The notes under the pieces: generated by a model
Database searches by the model: none
What the model was told of the DNA's origin: nothing
Seen by the model: only the letters and a program-made list of their open reading frames with translations
Made by a program: the position numbers and the translations under genes
Part shown: positions 45,297 to 52,918 of the stretch, piece by piece
Numbering within the stretch: position 1 is the stretch's first letter
Layout: each line of letters begins with the position of its first letter
Origin: Pseudomonas sp.
Lineage (GTDB): Bacteria; Pseudomonadota; Gammaproteobacteria; Pseudomonadales; Pseudomonadaceae
Direction of reading: 5' to 3'
Length of the DNA stretch: 64,000 nt
Assembly (NCBI RefSeq): GCF_028293835.1
Contig: NZ_JAQGNX010000107.1
Coordinates: 1-64,000, forward strand

Positions 45297-45476
45297 TATT
45301 TTTATCCTCAGCACAGATGAGATGTAACGCATTGCACTTTAGTCTGCTCTAGCCTGCACTCCAGACGACCTTAGTATTAGAAAGACAGCGGTCGTTGAAG
45401 TACCGGGTGCATGTACCAAGCTTAGTGTGCGGAGGGAATCCCGGAAGGGATTAGTGCCAGCAAAAGCACGATGAAA

Positions 45477-45512
45477 GCAAAAGGCCACCGGGCAATGATG
45501 CCCGATGGCCTT
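45477..45512 (-). terminator. Rho-independent terminator of betX
   Basis: Minus-strand hairpin AAGGCCATCGGGCA-tcat-TGCCCGGTGGCCTT (45512-45481) with one G-T/A-C variation in the stem, followed by TTT. It lies 32 bases after the betX stop and before the upstream region of yjcH-actP. Confidence 0.88.
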
Positions 45513-45543
45513 GAGAGGTGCGGTCTAGACGCGTTTCAGCGGA

Positions 45544-46398
45544 TTACTTGGTCCACTCAGCAACGCGGTCCGGGTGCTTGGCAACCCAGTCCTTGGCAGC
45601 CGCTTCAGGCTTGGCGCCGTCCTGGATCGCGAGCATGACTTCGCCGATTTCATCCTTGGAGGCCCATTGGAATTTTTTCAGGAAAGCGGCCACTTCAGGC
45701 GCTTTCTTCTCAAGGCCCAGGCTACCGACGCTGTCAACAGTCTCGGCTGCGCCATAAACGCCTTTTGGATCTTCCAGGAACTTCAGTTTCCACTTGGCGA
45801 ACATCCAGTGCGGAACCCAACCGGTGACGGCGATGGATTCTTGCTTGTTTTCCGCACGGGTCAGTTCGGAAATCATGGCTGCGCCAGAGCTGGCCTGCAG
45901 TTTGTAACCCGTCAGGTCGTAGTCTTTGATCGCCTGATCGGTCTTGAGCATCACGCCTGAACCGGCGTCGATACCGACGATTTTGTTCTTGAAGCTAGTG
46001 TCGGTCTTCAGGTCGGCAATGCTGTTGGCTTTGACGTACTCAGGAACGATAAGCCCGATTTTTGCGTCCTTGAAGTTAGGACCGTAGTCGACAACCAGGT
46101 CCTTGTTCTTCGTCCAGTATTCGCCGTGGGTCACTGGCAGCCAGGCCGAGAGCATGGCGTCGAGTTTACCGGTAGCAACACCTTGCCACATGATGCCGGT
46201 AGCAACCGCTTGGAGTTTGACTGGATAACCGAGCTTTTGCTCGATCACCTGGGCGGCTACGTTAGTGGTCGCAACGCTGTCGGACCAGCCGTCAACATAG
46301 CCGATGGACAGCTCGGGTTTAGCATCTGCAAAAGCCAGGGTGGAACTGATCGCCAGTGCCAGAGCGGCACCTGCGCCAAGGATTCTATGCATCTTCAT
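45544..46398 (-). CDS. betX: Glycine-betaine ABC transporter substrate-binding protein
   Basis: Periplasmic solute-binding protein of the OpuAC/ProX type; 284 residues from the ATG at 46398 (GGGGAAG upstream) with signal peptide MKMHRILGAGAALALAISSTLAFA. The aromatic-rich binding pocket shows in YVDGWSDS, ATGIMWQGVATGKLDAMLSAWLPVTHGEYW (key WLPVTHGEYW) and TGWVPHWMFAKWKL. No permease or ATPase is adjacent, which fits BetX (PA3236 next to actP in P. aeruginosa), one of several binding proteins that share the CbcWV transporter. Betaine is the likely ligand. Confidence 0.88.
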   Translation of the reverse strand: MKMHRILGAGAALALAISSTLAFADAKPELSIGYVDGWSDSVATTNVAAQVIEQKLGYPVKLQAVATGIMWQGVATGKLDAMLSAWLPVTHGEYWTKNKDLVVDYGPNFKDAKIGLIVPEYVKANSIADLKTDTSFKNKIVGIDAGSGVMLKTDQAIKDYDLTGYKLQASSGAAMISELTRAENKQESIAVTGWVPHWMFAKWKLKFLEDPKGVYGAAETVDSVGSLGLEKKAPEVAAFLKKFQWASKDEIGEVMLAIQDGAKPEAAAKDWVAKHPDRVAEWTK

Positions 46399-46773
46399 CG
46401 TTACTTCCCCAAATGCTGCACCCGACGAGTGTCGGGCATCTTTAACGTTTTTTAAGGGACCGCTGTTCATGCCCGGTTTTGGAGCGCTGCCGCCCTTCAC
46501 GCCTCACCTGTTCGCAGCTACCTAGGGCAGCAGCGTGCTGGCGCATTGATGATCAACCTGCGTCGGGAACGCTCCTGCTCTGCTAGCGACCTCAAGACAG
46601 CGAGAAACGACATCACCATGCTACTAACGACAAACCGACGCAAATAAATGGTCGGGTCCGCCCGAACCTTGCATGGCAATTGGCGTAAAGCTTCTATAGC
46701 GGATACAAGCGCTGCTCCAGCGCCAGAGTAAATGCAGGTAACATGCCGGCCTTCGCCCCATTTCGGCCCGATC
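46399..46773. other. Intergenic region between divergent betX and GH17 genes
   Basis: 375 bases with no supported gene; a short frame on the minus strand (46518-46775) has no recognisable product. It must hold both promoters. No clear GbdR, sigma-54 or sigma-70 site was identified, and no hairpin stands out. Confidence 0.5.
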
Positions 46774-48333
46774 ATGCCTGCAATTTTCCGCTTCCCCGTT
46801 GTACCTTATTTACTCGCTTGCTTGCTCGCCGTACTCGCCATGTGTGGTTTTTGGTACGGTTTGGGTAAACCGGTGATCCTGCCGGACGCCGCCACTCCTA
46901 CGCATAAACTGCAGTGCGCGTCGTATACGCCGTTCGACAAGGACCAATCCCCATTCGATCAACCGTTCAAACTGCGGCCGGAACGAATGGACGCCGATCT
47001 GGCACTGCTCGCCACGCGCTTTCAGTGCATTCGCACGTATTCCATGACCGGGCTGGAAGGCATCCCTGCACTGGCGCGCAAACATGGCCTGAAGCTGATG
47101 ATCGGCGCCTGGGTCAATGCCAGTCCGGTGGACACCGCCCAGGAAATCAAAGCGTTGATTGCGTCGGCGAATGCCAACCCGGACGTGGTGACGGCGGTGA
47201 TCGTCGGCAACGAAACCCTGCTGCGCAAAGAAATAACCGGCGCGCAATTGGCCAAGCTGATCCTGGAAGTCAAAAGCCAGGTCAAGCAACCTGTGACCTA
47301 CGCCGACGTCTGGGATTTCTGGCTGCAATACCCTGAAGTCGCGCCGGTGGTGGATTTCCTGACGATCCACTTGCTGCCTTATTGGGAAGACGACCCGCGC
47401 GGTATCGACGATGCGTTGCAGCATGTAGAGCAAGTGCGCGAGATCTTTGGTAAACGCTTTGCCCCTAAAGACATCATGATTGGCGAAACGGGCTGGCCAA
47501 GCGAAGGCCGTCAGCGGGAAACCGCTGTTCCCAGCAGGGCTAACGAGGCACGTTTTATTCGTGGTTTCGTAGCGATGGCTGAGCAAAACGGCTGGCATTA
47601 CAACTTGATCGAAGCCTTCGATCAGCCGTGGAAACGAGCGGCTGAAGGCGCTGTCGGCGGTTATTGGGGTTTGTTTGATGCCGATCGCCACGAGAAGGGC
47701 GTGCTCGAAGGGCCTGTGTCTAACTTGGCGTATTGGCCGTTCTGGCTGTCGTTCAGCGGCGTGTTGTTCGTACTGACCCTGGCGCTGGCCGGCCGAGTAC
47801 CGACTGTCCGCGCAGCGTTGGTCTTGCCGTTGCTGGCGGCATTGGGCGCGTGTTGCATCGGCACATGGGGCGAGTTGGCACGGGTCACTACGCGATTTGC
47901 AGGGGAATGGGTCTGGGCGGCGTTATTAGTCGGTCTGAACGTGTTGGTGCTGGCCCATGGGGCGCTGGCCTTGTCGGCCAGACAAGGTTGGCGCGGCCGT
48001 GCATTCGGTTGGTTCGAAGCCCGGGCAGGTTGGTGGGTAGCGGCCACCGGCTTCGTCGCTGCCGTGATGATGCTGGCCCTGGTGTTTGACGCCCGTTACC
48101 GCAGCTTCCCGACACCGACGCTGTTACTGCCAGCGGTGTTCTACCTGTTGCGCCCCGTGCGGGTTCCTCGCCGGGAAATCGCCCTGCTGACCTTCATCAT
48201 CGGCGCTGGCATCGCGCCGCAGATGTTTCAGGAAGGCCTGCACAGCCAGCAAGCCTGGGGCTGGGCGCTGGTCAGCCTGCTCACTGCCGCGGCACTCTGG
48301 CGCTGCTTGCGCGTGCGTAACGTGCGTATGTGA
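46774..48333 (+). CDS. Membrane GH17-family beta-glucan enzyme
   Basis: About 519 residues from the ATG at 46774 (an in-frame ATG at 46732 is possible; neither has a strong ribosome site). TM helix 1 (about 10-32) anchors a periplasmic glycoside hydrolase 17 domain (about 50-310). Its acid/base Glu is in VIVGNETLLR and its nucleophile Glu in IGETGWPSEG. Seven or so C-terminal TM helices follow (about 325-515). GH17 enzymes hydrolyse or transfer beta-1,3-glucan; bacterial membrane forms are often glucan-modifying transglycosylases, as in cyclic or branched glucan systems. No glucan synthase lies nearby. Confidence 0.88.
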   Translation: MPAIFRFPVVPYLLACLLAVLAMCGFWYGLGKPVILPDAATPTHKLQCASYTPFDKDQSPFDQPFKLRPERMDADLALLATRFQCIRTYSMTGLEGIPALARKHGLKLMIGAWVNASPVDTAQEIKALIASANANPDVVTAVIVGNETLLRKEITGAQLAKLILEVKSQVKQPVTYADVWDFWLQYPEVAPVVDFLTIHLLPYWEDDPRGIDDALQHVEQVREIFGKRFAPKDIMIGETGWPSEGRQRETAVPSRANEARFIRGFVAMAEQNGWHYNLIEAFDQPWKRAAEGAVGGYWGLFDADRHEKGVLEGPVSNLAYWPFWLSFSGVLFVLTLALAGRVPTVRAALVLPLLAALGACCIGTWGELARVTTRFAGEWVWAALLVGLNVLVLAHGALALSARQGWRGRAFGWFEARAGWWVAATGFVAAVMMLALVFDARYRSFPTPTLLLPAVFYLLRPVRVPRREIALLTFIIGAGIAPQMFQEGLHSQQAWGWALVSLLTAAALWRCLRVRNVRM

Positions 48334-48339
48334 AAATTG

Positions 48340-48379
48340 TGTTACCGGCCCCACAAAGGCCGGTGCCAACCGTGTAACA
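48340..48379. promoter_or_regulatory. Candidate CbrB-binding inverted repeat
   Basis: TGTTAC (48340-48345) and GTAACA (48374-48379) form an inverted repeat with an inner palindrome ACCGGCC/GGCCGGT (48344-48364). It lies about 110-150 bases before the predicted start of the CrcZ-like RNA, a normal enhancer distance for the sigma-54 activator CbrB. The inner stem could alternatively end the GH17 transcript, but it has no T run. Confidence 0.5.
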
Positions 48380-48461
48380 CGGAAACAAATACTGGTTGAA
48401 TTGAGTGACAGATTTCATCCGTTAGTTTTTAAGATGTTGATTTGTAAGAAATTTATAAAGT

Positions 48462-48477
48462 TGGCACGGCTTCTGCT
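48462..48477 (+). promoter_or_regulatory. Sigma-54 (RpoN) promoter
   Basis: TGGCACGGCTTCTGCT matches the -24/-12 consensus TGGCACG-N4-TTGCW in all but one key base. GG (48463-48464) and GC (48475-48476) are ten bases apart as required. The predicted start is near 48488. Confidence 0.85.
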
Positions 48478-48487
48478 ATCTCTCTTG

Positions 48488-48856
48488 CATAACAAAAACA
48501 AAAAACAAAGCAACACACAATAAAAACAATACGTATCGGCTCTGACATAACAAGAACAACACGGACAGAGGCGTAGCTAACAGATTTTTTTGGAGTGGAA
48601 GTGCTTTATCGGGATTTCGATCCCACAACCGGGCAGAGAACAATAAAACTACCCTCAGGTAGCTCCCGAACTGGTTGGATCACCCTAGTGATGAAAGCAG
48701 GTCAGCGCTCAAAAAAATACGTTTGCTCTTGATCCTGAATGGGGATCACACGAACTGCAGTAAGGGAATGGTCGCCAAAAACAAAAACAGGCCGCCCTAT
48801 AATAATAAAAATAGAGCACGCAACACTATTAGAGGGGAGCCCAGGCTCCCCTCAGT
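48488..48856 (+). ncRNA. CrcZ/CrcY/CrcX-family Hfq-sequestering small RNA
   Basis: About 370 nucleotides with no coding potential, starting GCATAACAAAAACAAAAAAC downstream of a sigma-54 promoter. The hallmark is repeated A-rich catabolite motifs (AANAANAA type): around 48491-48510, 48511-48533, 48547-48564, 48638-48650, 48777-48790 and 48801-48814. CrcZ-type RNAs bind Hfq through such motifs and relieve Hfq/Crc repression of catabolic genes when preferred carbon is absent; CbrAB drives their transcription. A strong hairpin GAGGGGAGCC/GGCTCCCCTC (48832-48853) marks the likely 3' end, though it has no T run. Which of the CrcX, Y or Z copies this is cannot be decided: the cbrB/pcnB neighbours of CrcZ are absent, favouring CrcY or CrcX. 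Confidence 0.85.
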
Positions 48857-48887
48857 GCTGTCTGGGGTTTAAGAACCTGCATTTTTC

Positions 48888-48958
48888 TTGTAGGGGCCAA
48901 CGTGTTGGCGAAGCTATGTACCTGACATACCGTCTCGCCAACACGTTGGCTCCTACAG
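48888..48958. repeat. REP-type inverted repeat, family A
   Basis: Arms GGGGCCAACGTGTTGGCGAA (48893-48912) and CGCCAACACGTTGGCTCC, nearly perfect, between the CrcZ-like RNA and the convergent small membrane protein gene. It may supply the terminator that the RNA hairpin lacks. Confidence 0.88.
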
Positions 48959-48962
48959 TGGT

Positions 48963-49340
48963 TCAGAGGTTGGATTGCTGTGGATTTGCCCGCACCAACC
49001 TCAACCCTGCAATCACCACCGCAAACACCGCCAGACTCGCGCTGTACAAAGCCAATGCCGGAATCCCCAACAACATCGCCAAAACCGCCACTGCCCACCC
49101 CGCCCGCCCCGGTACGCAAAACGCCACAACAGATGTTATCAATGCCGCCCAGCCCATGGTGCCGTAGTGAATCATCAGCCCAAGGCTTGAACGAGCCTCG
49201 CATTGCCAATCAAGCGCTTCGTTGGCGCAAATCCCTACCCAGCGGGCGTCTTCCATCAACCAATAACGTACGCCATAACTGGCAGCGAGCCACAGCGGCA
49301 GAACGACGAGCAATACAATCAAGGGCAAACGGCGGGACAT
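48963..49340 (-). CDS. Small hypothetical inner-membrane protein
   Basis: 125 residues from the ATG at 49340 (GGAG six bases upstream); a longer frame to 49532 is unlikely. Three or four TM helices: MSRRLPLIVLLVVLPLWLAA at the start, a loop with two cysteines (ICANEALDWQCEARS), then MGWAALITSVVAFCV and a long Ala/Val/Leu-rich helix, ending RANPQQSNL. The cysteine pair could form a periplasmic disulfide. I do not recognise a named family. It is divergent from the alpha/beta-hydrolase gene. Confidence 0.75.
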   Translation of the reverse strand: MSRRLPLIVLLVVLPLWLAASYGVRYWLMEDARWVGICANEALDWQCEARSSLGLMIHYGTMGWAALITSVVAFCVPGRAGWAVAVLAMLLGIPALALYSASLAVFAVVIAGLRLVRANPQQSNL

Positions 49341-49574
49341 GCAACACTCCAGAAAATCAGCGAACGAACGCAGAACGGCGCTCAGCATAATCGCCCGACG
49401 GCGGTATGCAAGACGCCGACTTAGTTTTAGACCACGCGCACTGTCTATCCCGTGGGCAGACCGTGTATCTTCTTGACTATTATTGGGCGCTTCCTTGCAA
49501 GTGCGGCACTTTGGCACTACACCCGTGGTCATAGCCTGCGTATCTCATCCTGCACTTTCCTAAGGGATCTAGTC

Positions 49575-50873
49575 ATGCCCCGTTTTCTGCGCTTCGCTGC
49601 CTTTATGGGTGGCCTCGTTTTAAGTGCGTCTGCCTTGGCGGTCGATGTTGACCCCGCCACCTATGGCTACCCTTTGACGAACCCGTTTGAAGCGACCATC
49701 GCCTCAACCCCGCTGGCCCTGCAACCGAAGGTTCCAGCAGATGCGGACATCAGCCAGGCGGACTACACGCTCAACCTTCGCCCTGAACGTCAATTCACCC
49801 TGCCAGATAACTTCTGGGCCGTAAAAAAACTGCGCTACCGTCTGGCCAAACAGGACCACCCTGCCCCATTGATCTTCCTGATAGCGGGTACCGGTGCTCC
49901 GTACAACAGCACGATCAACGAATTTCTGAAAAGGCTGTATTACGGCGCCGGCTATAACGTCGTGCAACTGTCGTCGCCCACCAGTTTCGACTTCATGAGC
50001 GCCGCTTCTCGGTTCGCCACACCGGGTGTGACCAAGGAAGACGCCGAGGACCTGTACCGCGTGATGCAAGCCGTTCGGGCGCAACAATCGGATTTACAAA
50101 TTACCGACTATTACCTGAGCGGTTACAGCCTGGGTGCGCTGGACGCAGCATTCGTCAGCCAACTGGACGAAACCCGCAAAAGTTTCAACTTCAAGCGCGT
50201 GCTGCTGCTTAACCCACCGGTCAACCTCTACACTTCCATCAGTAACCTCGACAAGCTGGTGCAGACCGAAGTTAAAGGCATCAACAACAGCACCACGTTC
50301 TATGAACTGGTGTTGGCCAAGTTGACCCGTTACTTCAAGCAGAAAGGCTACATCGACCTTAACGATGCGTTGCTGTTCGACTTCCAGCAATCCAAGGAGC
50401 ATTTGACCAACGAGCAGATGGCGATGCTGATTGGCACCTCGTTCCGCTTCTCGGCGGCAGACATCGCTTTCACATCGGATCTGATCAACCGCCGCGGGTT
50501 GATCACCCCGCCAAAGTACCCGATCACCGAAGGCACCAGCCTGACGCCGTTCCTGAAGCGTGCGTTGCAATGTGATTTCGATTGTTACCTGACCAATCAG
50601 GTTATCCCTATGTGGCGTGCCCGGACTGACGGGGGCAGCCTGCTGCAACTGGTGGATCAGGTCAGTTTGTATGCCCTGAAGGACTACCTGCATAACAGCC
50701 CGAAAATCTCGGTCATGCACAATGCCGATGATGTGATCCTGGGTGCTGGCGACCTCGGCTTCCTGCGCAAGACCTTCGGCGACCGTTTGACCGTTTACCC
50801 GTACGGCGGCCATTGCGGCAACCTTAATTACCGCGTCAACAGCGACGCCATGCTGGAGTTCTTCCGTGGCTAA
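49575..50873 (+). CDS. Periplasmic alpha/beta-hydrolase-fold protein
   Basis: 432 residues from the ATG at 49575 (AAGGGA upstream), with a signal peptide (MPRFLRFAAFMGGLVLSASALA). The fold shows in PLIFLIAGTGAPYNS (oxyanion strand), nucleophile elbow SGYSLGALDAAF, a candidate acid in MHNADDVILGAGD and a candidate His in YPYGGHCGNLNY, so a full Ser-Asp-His triad is possible. I recall orthologues being labelled serine/threonine protein kinase in Pseudomonas genomes; no kinase motif is present, so that label looks wrong. It overlaps the mlaA start by eight bases, suggesting a lipid-related job such as esterase or lipase. Confidence 0.85.
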   Translation: MPRFLRFAAFMGGLVLSASALAVDVDPATYGYPLTNPFEATIASTPLALQPKVPADADISQADYTLNLRPERQFTLPDNFWAVKKLRYRLAKQDHPAPLIFLIAGTGAPYNSTINEFLKRLYYGAGYNVVQLSSPTSFDFMSAASRFATPGVTKEDAEDLYRVMQAVRAQQSDLQITDYYLSGYSLGALDAAFVSQLDETRKSFNFKRVLLLNPPVNLYTSISNLDKLVQTEVKGINNSTTFYELVLAKLTRYFKQKGYIDLNDALLFDFQQSKEHLTNEQMAMLIGTSFRFSAADIAFTSDLINRRGLITPPKYPITEGTSLTPFLKRALQCDFDCYLTNQVIPMWRARTDGGSLLQLVDQVSLYALKDYLHNSPKISVMHNADDVILGAGDLGFLRKTFGDRLTVYPYGGHCGNLNYRVNSDAMLEFFRG

Positions 50874-51669
50874 ACGTCTTTTGTTCATCGCTGCCCTGCT
50901 GTGTGCAGGCATTGCTAACGCGGCTGATGTCACCCCGGCTACTCATCCTGCCACGGTTGCCAGAGCCTCTGACCCGGACGGCTTCACCGAGCCGTTGAAG
51001 TCACTCAAGTTCAACCCGGGCATGGACCAGACTGAATTTGAACGGGCCTCCCTGAACGCCCTCAACGTTTATGATCCGATTGAGTCGTGGAACCGCAGGG
51101 TTTATCACTTCAACTATCGCTTTGATGAGTGGGTGTTCTTGCCGGTGGTGAATGGCTACAAATACATCACCCCGAGTTTCCTGCGCACCGGTGTCAGTAA
51201 CTTTTTCGGCAACTTGGGCGACATTTCCAACTTGCTGAACAGCCTGTTCCAGTTCAAAGGCCAGCGCTCGTTGCAAACCACGGGTCGCCTGCTGCTCAAC
51301 ACCACCATTGGTATCGCCGGATTGTGGGACCCTGCCACAGCGATGGGCTTGCCGCGCCAAAGCGAGGACTTCGGTCAGACCCTGGGCTTCTACGGCGTGC
51401 CTAACGGACCGTATCTGGTGCTCCCATTACTGGGCCCTTCAAACCTGCGTGACACCGGAGGCCTGGTATTCGACTTCACTGCCGAATCGCAGATCAACTT
51501 CCTCAACGTGTCTCAGGTCAGCGAAGACCACCCGGAAATCTACCTGCTGCGGGCCATCGACAGACGTTACGTCACCACCTTCCGTTACGGCTCGCTGAAC
51601 TCGCCGTTCGAATACGAGAAAGTGCGTTACGTATACACAGAAGCGCGCAAGTTGCAGATTGCCGAGTAA
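50866..51669 (+). CDS. mlaA: MlaA/VacJ-family outer-membrane phospholipid transport protein
   Basis: 267 residues, GTG start at 50866 inside the end of the upstream hydrolase gene (GGAG at 50853-50856). The MlaA core is clear: NVYDPIESWNRRVYHFNYRFD, FFGNLGDISNLLNSLFQ, SEDFGQTLGFYGVPNGPYLVLPLLGPSNLRD (key DFGQTLGFYGVPNGPY). MlaA removes misplaced phospholipid from the outer leaflet with porins. MlaA is normally a lipoprotein, but the signal MAKRLLFIAALLCAGIANA ends with an ordinary signal-peptidase I site; the only Cys (LLCAG) does not fit a lipobox. The mlaBCDEF genes are not in the window. Confidence 0.92.
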   Translation: MAKRLLFIAALLCAGIANAADVTPATHPATVARASDPDGFTEPLKSLKFNPGMDQTEFERASLNALNVYDPIESWNRRVYHFNYRFDEWVFLPVVNGYKYITPSFLRTGVSNFFGNLGDISNLLNSLFQFKGQRSLQTTGRLLLNTTIGIAGLWDPATAMGLPRQSEDFGQTLGFYGVPNGPYLVLPLLGPSNLRDTGGLVFDFTAESQINFLNVSQVSEDHPEIYLLRAIDRRYVTTFRYGSLNSPFEYEKVRYVYTEARKLQIAE

Positions 51670-51686
51670 GCAACTCGTAAGCCCAG

Positions 51687-51716
51687 CGCGGTGTGCCAGC
51701 CACACCGCGGTGTTTC
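51687..51716 (+). terminator. Likely terminator of mlaA
   Basis: Perfect nine-base stem CGCGGTGTG (51687-51695) / CACACCGCG (51701-51709), loop CCAGC, then GTGTTTCC. It lies 18 bases after the mlaA stop; the T run is short. Confidence 0.65.
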
Positions 51717-51897
51717 CTTGGCGAACACGTTCGCCACTGAGTACGGGGCCAATACCCCTGTAGGTTCAGAATCTGGCAGGGCGGCTATCGTCCAACCCAT
51801 CAACAAACCCGATCAATCCTTCGCAAAAAACCCATCCATCGATCGGCCCATTCGGCATAGCATGTCGGCCATTCCCACTTGATCAGGAGTTGCCGTG

Positions 51898-52752
51898 ATG
51901 ACTCAATTTCGCAAGGTGCTGGCGATTCATACCGGCCAACCGACGTCCGATGGCGCTGGCGTCAAGTTGACCCGTGTATTTGGCGGGCAGAGCGCAGAGC
52001 TGTTCGACCCGTTCCTGATGCTGGACGAGTTCGGCTCAGACACGGCTGACGACTATATCGCCGGCTTTCCATCGCACCCGCACCGTGGTTTTGAAACCGT
52101 GACTTATATGATCGAAGGCCGCATGCGCCATGAAGATCACATGGGCAATGTCGGGTTGCTGCAAGGCGGCGGTGTGCAGTGGATGACCGCTGCGCGGGGC
52201 ATTATCCACAGCGAGATGCCAGAGCAGGAAGAAGGCGCGATGCGTGGTTTTCAGCTGTGGGTCAATCTGCCCGGCAAGACCAAACTCGGCCCGGCCAGCT
52301 ATCAGGATATTCAGCCGGAAAACGTTCCGAAGCTGACCACTGAAGCAGGCGTGAACGTCACGGTGATGGCCGGCACGTTCGACGACGGCCAGGTACAACA
52401 CCCAGGAGCCGTGCAACGTCCAGACACTGAACCGTTTTATTTCGATATGCACATGCCGGCAGGTTCCAGCATCAGCCCACGCATTCCCCAAGGACACCGG
52501 GTGTTTGTGTATGTGTATGAAGGCACCGTTGAGCTGGCTGGCCAGGCTCAAGCCATTGGCACCAGCCGTATGGCGCGATTGTCCGAGGAAGGCGACCTGC
52601 AGCTGCACAGCGCGTCAGGGGCGAAGGTGTTGTTAATCGCCGGCAAACCGCTGCGGGAACCGATCGTGCAATACGGACCTTTTGTCATGAATACCCGGGA
52701 AGAAATTGAACAGGCATTGCGGGACTTCAGGGATGACAAATTGACTGCGTAA
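51898..52752 (+). CDS. Pirin-family protein
   Basis: 284-residue bicupin. Candidate metal ligands are the two His of PSHPHRGFETVTYMIEG and the His/Glu of GIIHSEMPEQ, matching the H-H-H-E site of human pirin; C-terminal pirin cupin follows (about 180-275). Bacterial pirins (YhhW) can have quercetinase-like activity or regulate pyruvate metabolism. The ATG at 51898 is eight bases after AGGAG; a GTG at 51895 is also in frame. Confidence 0.93.
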   Translation: MTQFRKVLAIHTGQPTSDGAGVKLTRVFGGQSAELFDPFLMLDEFGSDTADDYIAGFPSHPHRGFETVTYMIEGRMRHEDHMGNVGLLQGGGVQWMTAARGIIHSEMPEQEEGAMRGFQLWVNLPGKTKLGPASYQDIQPENVPKLTTEAGVNVTVMAGTFDDGQVQHPGAVQRPDTEPFYFDMHMPAGSSISPRIPQGHRVFVYVYEGTVELAGQAQAIGTSRMARLSEEGDLQLHSASGAKVLLIAGKPLREPIVQYGPFVMNTREEIEQALRDFRDDKLTA

Positions 52753-52777
52753 GCGGTTTCGACCGAACTCCACATAA

Positions 52778-52881
52778 CTGTAAGAGCTGCCGAAGGCTGC
52801 GATTCGACCGGGAACCGGTCGCTTTCCAGAAACCGCTGAAGGTCGTTCCGACCTTTTCGCAGCCTTCGGCAGCTCCTACAG
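52778..52881. repeat. REP-type element, family B
   Basis: Outer arms GAGCTGCCGAAGGCTGCGA and TCGCAGCCTTCGGCAGCTC, with an inner hairpin AAGGTCG-TTC-CGACCTT (52839-52855) just before the right arm. The same design, with one compensatory base-pair change, recurs at 57963-58063. It lies between convergent pirin and patatin genes. Confidence 0.9.
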
Positions 52882-52918
52882 AGGCAGTCCCCTCCAGTTC
52901 TTGGGAACCATCCAGCCA

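Noticed and set aside
48675..48872. Possible small protein in the CrcZ-like region
   Set aside because: No ribosome site, low-complexity residues, and the region shows RNA hallmarks (sigma-54 promoter, A-rich motifs).
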